A model generated the notes under the pieces. It had not been told where the DNA came from and did not search any database. It saw only the letters and a list, made by a program, of their open reading frames with translations. The translations under genes and the position numbers were made by a program. 64,000 nucleotides of DNA from an uncultured Clostridia bacterium (GTDB lineage Bacteria; Bacillota; Clostridia; Christensenellales; Borkfalkiaceae), in contig CANQWO010000004.1 of NCBI GenBank assembly GCA_947627565.1, positions 1 to 64,000 of the forward strand, in the 5' to 3' direction. This document shows, piece by piece, positions 25,956-35,232 of the stretch; the stretch's first letter is position 1, and every line of letters begins with the position of its first letter.

Positions 25956-26725
25956 ACGATTTCCCCCTTGATCGCATGGTAGAGATCGAAAAACGCGGTC
26001 TCGAGATCTCCCTTGCCCACCTCTTCGAGCGTCCCCTCGGCGGCAAGTTTGCCGTCGATGATGACTCCCACGCGGTCGCACAGTTTTTCGACAAGCGAGA
26101 AGATATGCGTCGAGAGCAGAATGCTCTTCCCCATCGCCTTGAGCTCGGAAAGGAAATCGGTGACGACCTTGGCCGTAAGCACATCGAGACCGTTCGTGGG
26201 TTCGTCAAAGATCACGACCGCGGGATCGTGAACGATGGAGATGACGAGCGAGACCTTTTGCAGCATGCCCGTCGAGAGGTTCTTGACCTGGACCTCGGCG
26301 AACTTGTCGATGCCGAACCGGGTGAAGAGTTGCTTTTTCCGCTCCGCCAAAACCTGCTTTTCCACGCCGTGCATCGCGCCGAAGAAATCGAAGAGATAAT
26401 CGGGCGTGAAGAAGCCTTCGAGTTTTAATTCGCTCGTCAAAAAGCCTATGACGTCGCGCACCTTCTCCGGTTCCTTTACGATGGAATGTCCGCAGAGAAA
26501 GGCGTCTCCCTCGTCGGGTTTAATCAAAGTGGACAGCATGCGGAGCGTCGTCGTCTTGCCCGCCCCGTTGGGGCCCAAAAGGCCGTAGATCTCCCCGCGA
26601 TACGCCGAAAAGGAGAGGCCGTTTACCGCAACGCGGCGCGTCTCCCCCGTCCGTTCGATCCTCTGTTGTTTTTTGGAGAGCGTGAAAGTCTTTTTGAGAC
26701 CCTCCGCCCTTACGATCTCTTCCAT
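25952..26725 (-). CDS. ABC transporter ATPase (NatA/CcmA-like)
   Basis: The 257-residue nucleotide-binding subunit shows Walker A GPNGAGKTTTLRML, Q-loop region IGFLTSELKLEGFFTPDY, signature LSTGMLQKVSLVISI, Walker B VVIFDEPTNGLDV and H-loop LLSTHIFS. The ATGA overlap with the permease gene marks them as a pair. NatA-type ATPases energise ABC-2 exporters. ATG 26725 follows AAGGAG. Confidence 0.93.
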   Translation of the reverse strand: MEEIVRAEGLKKTFTLSKKQQRIERTGETRRVAVNGLSFSAYRGEIYGLLGPNGAGKTTTLRMLSTLIKPDEGDAFLCGHSIVKEPEKVRDVIGFLTSELKLEGFFTPDYLFDFFGAMHGVEKQVLAERKKQLFTRFGIDKFAEVQVKNLSTGMLQKVSLVISIVHDPAVVIFDEPTNGLDVLTAKVVTDFLSELKAMGKSILLSTHIFSLVEKLCDRVGVIIDGKLAAEGTLEEVGKGDLETAFFDLYHAIKGEIV

Positions 26726-26734
26726 AACGCTCCT

Positions 26735-27355
26735 TCAGCCCCCGATTTCTTCGTAAACAATAAATTCATTTTCGGCCATGAAAGCGCTGTATTCTGCGCG
26801 GAACTGCCTTGCGGTGCAAAGATTGGAATAGAGTTGCTTATCGAGGACAAACTTCTTTCTGCGGAGCGAGACGAGTTCGGCCTCGGTCATTTTGCGGCGT
26901 ACATTCGGCTTGTCGAAGATCTCCATGAGTTCATCGTCGGAATTTACCTTTGCGATTTGCTTGACGCCGTCCGAAACATATGTCGCACCTTCATCCGAGA
27001 TTAGCCCTGCAAGAATGATTTCCCGTACCGTCGCGCCCTCGTACTGATCGACGACAAAACATTTGCCGCGCTTCGGAACACACAGATCGTAGGGTTTGCC
27101 GTAGGAAATGTACCAGAGCAAGACGGTGCAACCGGCTTCCGCGAACTGCGCGTCGAGCCTTGCGCGCTCCCCGTCCGTCTGTTTTCGCTTCGCCCACTTC
27201 ATCCATACATTCAAAAACACGCTGAGTGTGACGAGAAAGACGGGGATCGCGATCCCATACATCAACGGCATATCGAGCCAAAGCCCGATCCCGAAGCAGG
27301 TCGCGGCGGCAAAAAACGCGACGGTCGCCACTGCAATCCCGATCGACCGCTTCAT
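26735..27355 (-). CDS. Hypothetical small membrane protein with restriction-like/soluble tail
   Basis: The family is not recognised. The 206-residue product starts at ATG 27355, eight bases after GGGAGGGG. Two hydrophobic helices (about 5-28 and 31-50) are followed by a cytoplasmic region with KRKQTDGERARLDAQFAEAGCTVLLWYISYGKPYDLC and then VRRKMTEAELVSLRRKKFVLDKQL. The second half is rich in charged residues and has no motif I can assign. It sits between the SPFH gene and the ABC ATPase. No nuclease catalytic triad is evident. Confidence 0.6.
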   Translation of the reverse strand: MKRSIGIAVATVAFFAAATCFGIGLWLDMPLMYGIAIPVFLVTLSVFLNVWMKWAKRKQTDGERARLDAQFAEAGCTVLLWYISYGKPYDLCVPKRGKCFVVDQYEGATVREIILAGLISDEGATYVSDGVKQIAKVNSDDELMEIFDKPNVRRKMTEAELVSLRRKKFVLDKQLYSNLCTARQFRAEYSAFMAENEFIVYEEIGG

Positions 27356-27380
27356 AAAACCAACCCCTCCCGTGCGGAAA

Positions 27381-28340
27381 TCAATAGATGCTTCCCGTAC
27401 CGACGACGGGCTGGGCGTCGCGGTTGCCGCAGAGGACGACGAGAAGATTGGAGACCATCTGGGCCTTGCGTTCGTCGTCAAGCTCCACGATCTCCTCCTC
27501 GGAGAGCTTATTGAGCGCCATTTGCACCATGGATACGGCGCCCTCCACGATCTTCTGCCGTGCGGCGATGATGGCGGAGGCCTGTTGCCGTTGCAGCATG
27601 GCCGCTGCGATCTCGGGCGCATACGCAAGGTGCGAGATGCGCGCCTCCAAAACCTCGATGCCCGCCATCTCCGTGCGCTGCTGCAATTCTTCCCTGAGAA
27701 CGGCCGCGATCTCCTGCGCGCTTCCGCGGAGCGAGGTCTCGTCGCCGTTGGATGAAACGTCGTAGGGATATTGTCTTGCGACCTGTCGGATGGCCGCATC
27801 GCACTGCGTGGAGAGGTATGCCATGTAATTTTCCACGTTGAAGACGGCGCGCGCCGTATTGGTAATGCGCCAGATGACGACGACGGAGATCTCAATGGGA
27901 TTGCCCTCTTCGTCGTTGACTTTCTGTTTATCATTGTTGAGCGTCATGGCTTTCAGCGAGATCTTGCGCGCAAACCCGTCTGTCATGCTCCTTGCGGGAT
28001 TGACCGTCGTGCAGAATGGATTCACCCAAAAGAATCCGTCGCGCTTCAAGGTTCCGTAATATTTGCCGAACAGGGTAAAAACGAAAGCCTCGTTGGGTTG
28101 AAGTAGCCGCAGGCCGCGTAAGAACACAGAGCCGACAATGACTATGACCAAACCGATGGGGATCATGATCCTCATCAAGACGCCGTCGCCGCGGTCTCCC
28201 GCAATGCCGATGATCACCGACGCGATCCCCGCAACGATCAGAGCAATGGAAAGAGCAAGCATGATCCAGCCGTTCTTTGCCCGGGCGGGCCTTTCGTTGA
28301 TCCGATCAAACTCTTGCACTTTCAATCCCTTGTTTTCCAT
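27381..28340 (-). CDS. SPFH/band-7 domain membrane protein
   Basis: The 319-residue protein has two N-terminal membrane helices (about 26-45 and 57-74), then a stomatin/prohibitin-like domain starting at [23 protein letters not shown] and continuing through [21 protein letters not shown] and VARQYPYDV to an alpha-helical coiled-coil ([44 protein letters not shown], in pieces). SPFH proteins form membrane oligomers and organise membrane domains or protect other membrane proteins. ATG 28340 is chosen because GGAGGG lies seven bases upstream; the ATG at 28367 lies within the operator. First gene of the operon. Confidence 0.88.
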   Translation of the reverse strand: MENKGLKVQEFDRINERPARAKNGWIMLALSIALIVAGIASVIIGIAGDRGDGVLMRIMIPIGLVIVIVGSVFLRGLRLLQPNEAFVFTLFGKYYGTLKRDGFFWVNPFCTTVNPARSMTDGFARKISLKAMTLNNDKQKVNDEEGNPIEISVVVIWRITNTARAVFNVENYMAYLSTQCDAAIRQVARQYPYDVSSNGDETSLRGSAQEIAAVLREELQQRTEMAGIEVLEARISHLAYAPEIAAAMLQRQQASAIIAARQKIVEGAVSMVQMALNKLSEEEIVELDDERKAQMVSNLLVVLCGNRDAQPVVGTGSIY

Positions 28341-28358
28341 ATTCGTCCCTCCGAATTG

Positions 28359-28408
28359 TGATATCATTTTGATATCATAAATATATCACCGTTTTGGAGG
28401 GCTGTCAA
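28359..28408 (-). promoter_or_regulatory. Promoter and three-box operator of the SPFH-ABC-RHH operon
   Basis: On the minus strand TTGACA (28403-28408), 17 bp, TATATT (28380-28385). Three 8-bp boxes start at 28359 (TGATATCA), 28370 (TGATATCA) and 28381 (ATATATCA), i.e. every 11 bp, one helical turn. They cover the -10 and the start site. Tandem 8-bp palindromes on one helix face are the known arrangement for MetJ-like RHH repressors. Confidence 0.8.
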
Positions 28409-28442
28409 GCATTTTCTACAAAATTTTTCCAAAAAACGCACG

Positions 28443-28465
28443 AAAAAAGACGGCCCGCGCCGCCT
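28443..28465 (-). terminator. Terminator of the sir2-to-ynbB operon
   Basis: On the minus strand AGGCGGC, loop GCGG, GCCGTCT (one G-U pair) followed by a T run; it lies about 115 bp after the ynbB stop codon. The intervening 28466-28578 has another GC hairpin near 28535-28560 and no gene. Confidence 0.7.
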
Positions 28466-28578
28466 CTTTCCCGAATGGGTTTTTTAATCCTTAAAATAAT
28501 ATTGTTCCCGCGATCATAAATATGAGCGCGATAGAACCCGCGAAGCAAGAGCGGCGGGTTTGCAATTCCAATCGGACT

Positions 28579-29814
28579 TCAGGCTTCCTCCGGCCCGCAC
28601 AGCTTCTTTAAGATCTCGCGGCAGGCAAGTTTGCAGTGTTCATAGGTGAGGCCGCCCTGAAAATAGGCCGTATAGGGCGCGCGGATGGGTGCGTCGGCGG
28701 AAAGTTCGATGCTCGCCCCCGCCACAAACGTCCCTGCCGCCATGATGACCTTGGCGTCATAACCGGGCATATCCCACGGCTCGAGTTTGACGAAACTATC
28801 GACGGGCGAGACGTCTTGCACCGATTGGATGAATGCGCAGAGCTGCTCCGGCGTCTCGAAGCGGATGGCGCGCGTAATATCCGCAAGCGGCGCGCCGATC
28901 GCGGGAAAATTCTCATATCCGAGCATTTCCATACATTTTCCGATGAGAAGTCCCCCCTTCAGCGCCTGTGCGACGACATGCGGCGCAAGGAAAAATCCCT
29001 GGAAAAATTGCTGGTAGCCATAGGCGTAAGAGCCGATCTCCCCGCCGACGGAGGGCGCCGTGAGGCGATTTTCGCATTGACGCACATAGTCGGCTTTCCC
29101 CGCGATGTAGCCGCCCGTCGGCGCGAGCCCGCCTCCGGGATTTTTGATCAGGCTGCCCACGATGAGGTCGGCGCCCGCTTCGGTGGGCTCTTTCGTCTCC
29201 ACGAACTCCCCGTAGCAATTATCCACGAAGATGCAGCCCGCAAAGCCTTCTCGGCGCACGAAATCGCACATTGCGCCGATTTCGGCGACGGTAAATGCGT
29301 CGCGGAGGTCGTATCCGCGGGAGCGCTGCACATAAATCATACGATACTCTGTCTGACATAATACTCTCTTCGCGGCCTCATAATCCACCTTCCCGGTGGC
29401 ATCGAGCGGCAGAATGTCATACGTTACGCCGAAATCCGCAAGCGATCCGTTGCCCTTTCCCCAAATGACGCCGCGGATGGTATCATACGGTTCTCCCGTG
29501 AGGAACAGAATTTTATCTCCCGGACGCAATACGCCGAAGAGCGCAACGGTGAGCGCATGCGTTCCCGAGAGCAGCGCGGGAGAGACGATCGCCCTCTCCG
29601 CGCCGAACGTATCCGCATAGACGCGCCCGAGCGCCTCGCGCCCCTCGTCGCCGTAGCCGTAGCCCGTGGAGGGAAGGAAGTGCCGCAGGGCAATCTGCTC
29701 CTTCCGAAACGCGGAGAGCACCTTTTCCTGATTGAAGAGCGCGACCTCGTCGATCGCCATAAATTGTTCGCTGAGCGCCGCCTCCGCGGCCGCGATCCGT
29801 TCATTGACGTTCAT
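28579..29814 (-). CDS. ynbB: PLP-dependent methionine gamma-lyase/aluminum-resistance family protein YnbB
   Basis: This 411-residue fold-type-I PLP enzyme resembles the aluminium-resistance/YnbB family, a Cys/Met metabolism relative of uncertain substrate. Visible features: GYGYGDEGREALGRVYADTFGAE, SPALLSGTHALTVALFG, the family hallmark YVQRSRGYDLRDAFTV, VDNCYGEFVE, and SLIKNPGGGLAPTGGYIAG, in which Lys is the likely PLP ligand. It follows miaA with a 14-bp overlap, the order seen widely in Bacillota (there often with hfq between, absent here). A 23-bp palindrome copy lies in the gene at 29343-29365. Confidence 0.88.
   Translation of the reverse strand: MNVNERIAAAEAALSEQFMAIDEVALFNQEKVLSAFRKEQIALRHFLPSTGYGYGDEGREALGRVYADTFGAERAIVSPALLSGTHALTVALFGVLRPGDKILFLTGEPYDTIRGVIWGKGNGSLADFGVTYDILPLDATGKVDYEAAKRVLCQTEYRMIYVQRSRGYDLRDAFTVAEIGAMCDFVRREGFAGCIFVDNCYGEFVETKEPTEAGADLIVGSLIKNPGGGLAPTGGYIAGKADYVRQCENRLTAPSVGGEIGSYAYGYQQFFQGFFLAPHVVAQALKGGLLIGKCMEMLGYENFPAIGAPLADITRAIRFETPEQLCAFIQSVQDVSPVDSFVKLEPWDMPGYDAKVIMAAGTFVAGASIELSADAPIRAPYTAYFQGGLTYEHCKLACREILKKLCGPEEA
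29343..29365 (+). repeat. Dispersed 23-bp palindrome, copy 4 (inside ynbB)
   Basis: GATACTCTGTC-TGA-CATAATACT. On the coding strand it is read as V-L-C-Q-T-E-Y. Confidence 0.75.
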
Positions 29815-30703
29815 AAATTTCTTTCACCTCATTTGCGCCCGCGTGCGGCTCCAACCAAACAAGTCCCGGCGTTTTTTTGAAAAATGTGAGCTGGCGTTTG
29901 GCGTAATTGCGGGTATTTTTCTTAATTATGTCTGACAGAGTACTTAAATTATCGCCGTTTTTCAAAAATTCGGCCGTCTCTTTGTAACCGATTCCCTGCA
30001 TGCTCTGCGCATCCGCCGAGACCCCGCTCTCGAGAAGCGAACGCACTTCCTCAACAAGGCCGCGCTCCAGCATGCGGTCGGTACGAAGCGCGATCCTTGC
30101 ATAGAGCTGCTCGCGCGGATAGTCGTAGGCGACGGCGACGTAGGGAAAGCGCGGCGACTCCCCGTCTGCCTGTTCGGATTTTTTCTTCCCCGTCTGTTCG
30201 TAAATTTCAAGGGCGCGAACGACCCGCTTGAGATCGTTGGGATGAAGCCTTGCCGCGCTCTCGGGATCGACGGCCGCCAGCCTTCGATGCACCGCTTCCT
30301 TCCCCTCTTCGGCAGCAAGCCGCCCGTATTTTTCCCGAATGGCAGGGGAAGCGGGCGCGCCGCCGTAGGCATGCGAGAAGAGCACCGCATTCAAATAGAA
30401 GCCCGTGCCGCCGACAAGGATCGGCGTCTTTCCCCGCGAAAGGATATCCTGAACGGCGGGAACGGCGAGCCTCTCGTAGTCGCTGACGGAAAAGGCGTCC
30501 CGCGGGTCGGCAACGTCGATGAGATGATGGACAATCCCCTCCCGCTCCTCCATTGTGGGCTTTGCGGTCCCGATATCCAGCCCGCGGTAGACGAGAAAGG
30601 CGTCGAAATTGACGATCTCCCCGCCGAGCGCCTTTGCGCAAGCGACGGAGAGTGCCGTCTTCCCGGAGGCCGTGGGGCCGCAGATGACGAGAAGTTTCTT
30701 CAT
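29801..30703 (-). CDS. miaA: tRNA dimethylallyltransferase MiaA
   Basis: This 300-residue enzyme adds dimethylallyl to N6 of A37 in tRNAs reading U-starting codons. P-loop GPTASGKTALSVACAKA, DAFLVYRGLDIGTAKPT, HHLIDVADP, VGGTGFYLNAVL and, near the end, KKNTRNYAKRQLTFFK are characteristic. MiaB, encoded upstream in the same operon, acts next on the same base. The start overlaps the mutL stop by four bases. A 23-bp palindrome copy (29922-29944) lies inside and encodes S-T-L-S-D-I-I. Confidence 0.95.
   Translation of the reverse strand: MKKLLVICGPTASGKTALSVACAKALGGEIVNFDAFLVYRGLDIGTAKPTMEEREGIVHHLIDVADPRDAFSVSDYERLAVPAVQDILSRGKTPILVGGTGFYLNAVLFSHAYGGAPASPAIREKYGRLAAEEGKEAVHRRLAAVDPESAARLHPNDLKRVVRALEIYEQTGKKKSEQADGESPRFPYVAVAYDYPREQLYARIALRTDRMLERGLVEEVRSLLESGVSADAQSMQGIGYKETAEFLKNGDNLSTLSDIIKKNTRNYAKRQLTFFKKTPGLVWLEPHAGANEVKEIYERQ
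29922..29944 (-). repeat. Dispersed 23-bp palindrome, copy 5 (inside miaA)
   Basis: On the minus strand AGTACTCTGTC-AGA-CATAATTAA; the right arm differs in its last bases. Only about 560 bp from copy 4. Confidence 0.7.
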
Positions 30704-32655
30704 ACGATGCGCTTAAAAAGTTTTTCGAGTTCGCTCTTGGCGATATGCACCGCGACGGGCCTCCCGTGCGGGCACTTGAGCCCCATATTTCCGTCCATAC
30801 GTTCGAGAAGCGCGCGCACCTCCTGTTCCGTGAGCCGATTGCCGCCCTTGACCGCGGCCTTGCATGCGGCGGTCGCGAGCTTATCTTTCAAAATATCGGC
30901 AAGTTTGATGGCCCGCAAACTCTCATAGCCCGAGAGAACTTCCTTGAAAAATTCATCGAGGTCCATCCCCATCAAATCGGCGGGTACGGAGGAAACTTTG
31001 ATGCAGTTGGGGCCAAATTCTTCGATCTCAAAGCCGATTTCGCGCATGATGTCGAAGTTTTTTTCCAAAAACGCATATTCCTGCGCATTGACCGTCAACG
31101 TAAACGGCATGAGCATGGGCTGGGAAACGACCGTCCGCGATTCCATCTGCGCGCGCAATTTATCATAGATGATGCGCTCATGCGCCGCGTGCTGGTCGAC
31201 AAGATAGGCGTCGTCGCCGCATTCATAGAAGAGATAGGTGCGGAACAGCTCGCCCTTAAATTCCAACGTCTTGGGGTCGACGCGCTGTTGCTTTTTCTCC
31301 TGTTCAAGAAGATATTTGCGGTTTTCTTCGAACGCCTCGGCCTCCTTCGGCGTCGGTTGGGCCGCGGAAAAAACTGTGGGCGGATCGAGCAGGCCGCGGC
31401 GGGCGGAAACCGTTTTGCCCGCTTGCGGCGGAATGTCGAACGCGAGCTCCCGTTTGGCTTCCTCATACGTCATGGACGGCACAGCCGTCTCCTTCCCGCT
31501 CCTGCCCTTGGGAACGGCGGGAATGCGGAAGCCGTCGCTTTCGGGTGCGGAACGGGCGGGTTCCGAAGCGGCAACGGTTTCCGGACGGTGAGGTTCGGCT
31601 TCCGGAGCGTTCTCCGTCGCCGCGGAAACACGCGTTTCCGGCACATTTTCCCGCACCAAATATTCGAGCGCGCGGGAATTTCCGTCGAGTACGGCGGAGA
31701 TCACCGAATACACGCTGCCATAGATCACCTGATTGTCCGCAAAGCGCACGTCCGCCTTGTTGGGATGGACGTTGACGTCCACGATCTCGGGCGGAACATC
31801 CAAAAACAGCACATAGAACGGATATTGCCGCTTCATCAGATAGCTTGCATAGGCATTGGTCGCGGCCGCGGCGACCGTTTGATTGACGACATAGCGCCCG
31901 TTGACGAAGAGGCTCTGATAGGTACGATTGGGTTTGGAATAGAAACGGTTTCCGATAAAGCCATGCAGGCGGATCCCGTGTTTATCGGCGTCCAGCTCAT
32001 GCAAATTTCCGAGGATCTCGGCGCCGTAGACGGCGGCGAGCGCCGCAGCCAATCCGTCTCCGTAAGAGCGGAATCTCGTCTTGCCGTTGACAAGATAATG
32101 AAACGTGATCCCGGGCCGGGAAAGGATAAAGCGCGCCATCATCTGGGTGACGTCTCCCTCCTCCTGATGGTCGGTCTTCATGAATTTCATGCGGGCGGGC
32201 GTGTTATAGAAAAGCGATCGCACGGTCACTTCGGTGCCATAGGCGCCGGCATCCTGCGCGACGCTCCCGAGAACGCCTCCGTCCGCCGCCAACGAAAAGG
32301 CCTCTGCGTTCTGCACTCTGGAAACAATCTTCATGTGCGAGACCGCGGCAATGGAGGCGATGGCCTCTCCGCGGAATCCGAGCGTGGCGATCCCGAACAG
32401 ATCGGAAGCCGATTGCAGTTTGCTCGTCGCATGCGGTAAAAAAGCGTTGACGAGGTCGTCCTTTGCGATGCCGCCGCCGTTGTCCGTGACGCGTATGAGC
32501 GATTTGCCGCCACCCTCGATCTCCACGGTGATCTCCGTGGAACCGGCGTCTATGGCGTTCTCTACAAGCTCTTTCACGACAGAATAGGGACGGTCGACGA
32601 CCTCTCCCGCCGCAATTTGATTATATACTTCGGGACCGAGAATACGGATCTTCAT
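30700..32655 (-). CDS. mutL: DNA mismatch repair protein MutL
   Basis: The 651-residue GHKL ATPase links mismatch detection by MutS to strand incision. N-terminal ATPase motifs: NQIAAGEVVDRPYSVVKELVENAIDAGS, VTDNGGGI, TLGFRGEAIASIAAVS (each under one motif). C-terminal endonuclease domain: VDQHAAHERIIYDKL, ACKAAVKGG and LKCPHGRPV. The endonuclease motif DQHA-X2-E-X4-E ends in Asp here rather than Glu. The start at 32655 follows AAGGAG and overlaps the mutS stop (ATGA). A long proline/acid-rich linker separates the two domains, as usual. Confidence 0.96.
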   Translation of the reverse strand: MKIRILGPEVYNQIAAGEVVDRPYSVVKELVENAIDAGSTEITVEIEGGGKSLIRVTDNGGGIAKDDLVNAFLPHATSKLQSASDLFGIATLGFRGEAIASIAAVSHMKIVSRVQNAEAFSLAADGGVLGSVAQDAGAYGTEVTVRSLFYNTPARMKFMKTDHQEEGDVTQMMARFILSRPGITFHYLVNGKTRFRSYGDGLAAALAAVYGAEILGNLHELDADKHGIRLHGFIGNRFYSKPNRTYQSLFVNGRYVVNQTVAAAATNAYASYLMKRQYPFYVLFLDVPPEIVDVNVHPNKADVRFADNQVIYGSVYSVISAVLDGNSRALEYLVRENVPETRVSAATENAPEAEPHRPETVAASEPARSAPESDGFRIPAVPKGRSGKETAVPSMTYEEAKRELAFDIPPQAGKTVSARRGLLDPPTVFSAAQPTPKEAEAFEENRKYLLEQEKKQQRVDPKTLEFKGELFRTYLFYECGDDAYLVDQHAAHERIIYDKLRAQMESRTVVSQPMLMPFTLTVNAQEYAFLEKNFDIMREIGFEIEEFGPNCIKVSSVPADLMGMDLDEFFKEVLSGYESLRAIKLADILKDKLATAACKAAVKGGNRLTEQEVRALLERMDGNMGLKCPHGRPVAVHIAKSELEKLFKRIV

Positions 32656-35231
32656 TTTAATTTCTCCTTCCATTCGGATAACAGCGCAAGCGCCTGCAAC
32701 GGCGTGAGCACATTCACATCCAGGCCATTCAGCTCTTCCAAGAGGTCGAGCGGTTTTTCCTCCTCTTCGACGGGTTCTTCCTTCGCGGGACGGCGGGATT
32801 CGGCACGTTCCAAAGAGCGCAGGATCACCTTGGCGCGGTCGGTGACGGCGGCGGGCACACCCGCCAGCGAGGCGACTTCCACCCCGAAACTTCGCGACGC
32901 GCCGCCGCGGACGATCTTCCGAAGAAATACGATCGAGCCCGCGATCTCCCTGACGCTGATCTTATAATTTTTGACGCCGTCAAGTTTGCCCTCGAGCTCG
33001 GTAAGTTCGTGGTAGTGCGTTGCAAACAGCGTTTTGGCGCGCACTTGTTCCGTGAGATATTCCACGACGGACCAAGCGATGGACAGCCCGTCGTAAGTAC
33101 TCGTTCCCCTGCCGACCTCGTCGAGGATGATGAGGCTGCGCGGCGTGGCGTTGCGGAGAATATTGGCGACCTCCGTCATCTCTACCATAAACGTGCTTCG
33201 GTCGAGGATGAGATTGTCGCTTGCGCCGATCCGGGTGAAGATGGCGTCGGTCAAGGGGATCTCCGCATACTTCGCGGGAACGAAACTTCCGATGTGCGCC
33301 AAGAATACGATGAGCGCAACTTGGCGGAGATAGGTGGATTTTCCCGCCATGTTGGGACCCGTGATGATCATCGTGCGGTTTTCGCCGTTATCGAGAAGGC
33401 TGTCGTTCGGAACAAAACGCTCCTTAGAGAGTTTTTCGACGACGGGGTGCCTCCCCTCTTCGATCTTGAGCGCGCCCTCCTCTTTGATGACGGGACGCAC
33501 ATACTTGTTGTCCTTCGCGACGTTTGCAAGGGCCACGAGACAATCGAGCTTTGCGACCGCAGAAGAGACCTTTTGAAATACCGGGATGTTTTTCGCAAGA
33601 ATTTCCAACAGCTCGTTATAGAGGCGTTCCTGCAACCGCACGGATTCCTCTTCCCCGCCCAAGATCTTGTCCTCGAGCGCCTTGAGCTCTTCGTTGATGT
33701 AGCGCTCGCCGTTCGTGAGCGTCTGTTTGCGCACATAGGTATACGGCACGCGATCCTTGAAGGAATTGCTGACCTCATAATAATAGCCGAAGACGCGGTT
33801 ATATCCCACTTTGAGGGTGCGGATCCCCGTGCGCTCCCGCTCGCGCGCCTCCAAAGCGCCCAACATATCCTGCCCGTGGAGTTTGAGATCGCGGAGCTCG
33901 TCGAGCCGTTCGTTGTAGCCGGCCCTGATGTAATTCCCCTCTTTCAGCGTGGTGGCGCGGGGGTCGATCGCCCGATCCAACAGCGAGCAGACTTCTTTGG
34001 TATCCACGAATCCGGCCGAAATATCCGTAAGCAGCGCGGAAGAGAAGCCCGTCAATTGGAATTTGAGATTGGGGACGACGGCCAGCGACGAAGACAGCGC
34101 GACGCAGTCGTTCGGCTGTAAATTGCCGTTGGATATCCTGCCCGTGAGCCGTTCGATATCGCGGATCCCCGACAGCATATCCGTGAGCCCCATGCGCACG
34201 ACCGTCGCACGGCACAGTTCCTCGACGGCATCCTGCCGCCGCTCGATGGCGGCTTTGTCGGCAAGCGGCGAGGTGACAACGGAGGAGAGCAGCCTTGCCC
34301 CCATCCCCGTTTTGGTCTTATCGAGCAGCCAAAGGAGCGAGCCGAACTTCTTCCCCTCGGCATTGTTTTTCAGGATCTCGAGATTCCGGACGGCCGCAGG
34401 GTCCAATTTCATGACATGGGAGCCGTTCCGATACCGCAGCGACGTGATATTTTTCAGCGCGTGTTTTTGCGTGTCCCGAAGATATTCGATGAGCGCGCCC
34501 ACGGCGCGGAGCGCCGCGCTCTTCTCCGGAACGCCCAGCGCGTCGGACGACGCGACGGAAAATTGGTCTTTGACGCTTTTCAGCGCGGCATCCCGCGTAA
34601 ACGCCCACGGGAGATAGCAGGAAAACGGCGGAAGCGTCCGCTCGGCATCCGGGCGGTCCTTGACGGCAAAGAGCATCTCGTCGTTGCAAATGATTTCCGC
34701 GACCGACAGATTGGAGAGAAGCGCCAGAAGGCTATCCAAACTCTCTTCTTCGGAAGCGGCGCATTCGCCCGTCGTGATGTCCGCCCAAGCAAGCGCGAGT
34801 TCACCGCCCTCTTTGAACGCACAGGCAATGAAATTGCTCTTCCTTTCGTCGAGAAGCGCGCCCTCGATGACCGTCCCCGCCGAGGCGATCCGGATGACGT
34901 CGCGGTCGACCATGCCCTTCCCCGCCTTGGGATCGGAGAGCTGTTCGCAGATCGCGACGCGCTTCCCGTGGTCGACGAGTTTCTGTACATACCCGTCTAC
35001 GGCGTGATAGGGTACGCCGCACATGGGCGCGCGGTCCTTCAAGCCGCAATCGCGTCCCGTGAGCGTGAGGTCGAGAATGGCGCTCGCTTCGACGGCGTCC
35101 TCAAAGAACATCTCATAGAAATCTCCGAGCCGATAGAAGATAATGCAATCGGGATATTGCGCCTTGACCGACTTCCAATGTTCCATCATGGGAGAAAGTT
35201 CGGACCGCTTTTTTTCTTCCGCATTTTTCAT
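32652..35231 (-). CDS. mutS: DNA mismatch repair protein MutS
   Basis: The 859-residue ATPase finds base mismatches. Near the N-terminus FYRLGDFYEMFFEDA contains the F-X-E mismatch wedge, followed by DRAPMCGVPYHAVDGY. The ATPase domain has the P-loop TGPNMAGKSTYLRQ, the STFMVEM signature, DEVGRGTSTYDG (Walker B) and ATHYHEL. Length is standard for MutS1. ATG 35231 comes one base after the miaB stop. It is in one operon with mutL, so both should be co-expressed. Confidence 0.97.
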   Translation of the reverse strand: MKNAEEKKRSELSPMMEHWKSVKAQYPDCIIFYRLGDFYEMFFEDAVEASAILDLTLTGRDCGLKDRAPMCGVPYHAVDGYVQKLVDHGKRVAICEQLSDPKAGKGMVDRDVIRIASAGTVIEGALLDERKSNFIACAFKEGGELALAWADITTGECAASEEESLDSLLALLSNLSVAEIICNDEMLFAVKDRPDAERTLPPFSCYLPWAFTRDAALKSVKDQFSVASSDALGVPEKSAALRAVGALIEYLRDTQKHALKNITSLRYRNGSHVMKLDPAAVRNLEILKNNAEGKKFGSLLWLLDKTKTGMGARLLSSVVTSPLADKAAIERRQDAVEELCRATVVRMGLTDMLSGIRDIERLTGRISNGNLQPNDCVALSSSLAVVPNLKFQLTGFSSALLTDISAGFVDTKEVCSLLDRAIDPRATTLKEGNYIRAGYNERLDELRDLKLHGQDMLGALEARERERTGIRTLKVGYNRVFGYYYEVSNSFKDRVPYTYVRKQTLTNGERYINEELKALEDKILGGEEESVRLQERLYNELLEILAKNIPVFQKVSSAVAKLDCLVALANVAKDNKYVRPVIKEEGALKIEEGRHPVVEKLSKERFVPNDSLLDNGENRTMIITGPNMAGKSTYLRQVALIVFLAHIGSFVPAKYAEIPLTDAIFTRIGASDNLILDRSTFMVEMTEVANILRNATPRSLIILDEVGRGTSTYDGLSIAWSVVEYLTEQVRAKTLFATHYHELTELEGKLDGVKNYKISVREIAGSIVFLRKIVRGGASRSFGVEVASLAGVPAAVTDRAKVILRSLERAESRRPAKEEPVEEEEKPLDLLEELNGLDVNVLTPLQALALLSEWKEKLK

Positions 35232-35232
35232 G

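Noticed and set aside
28365..28367. ATG at 28367 as the SPFH start
   Set aside because: It lies within the operator box near the expected transcription start; ATG 28340 has GGAGGG at ideal spacing.
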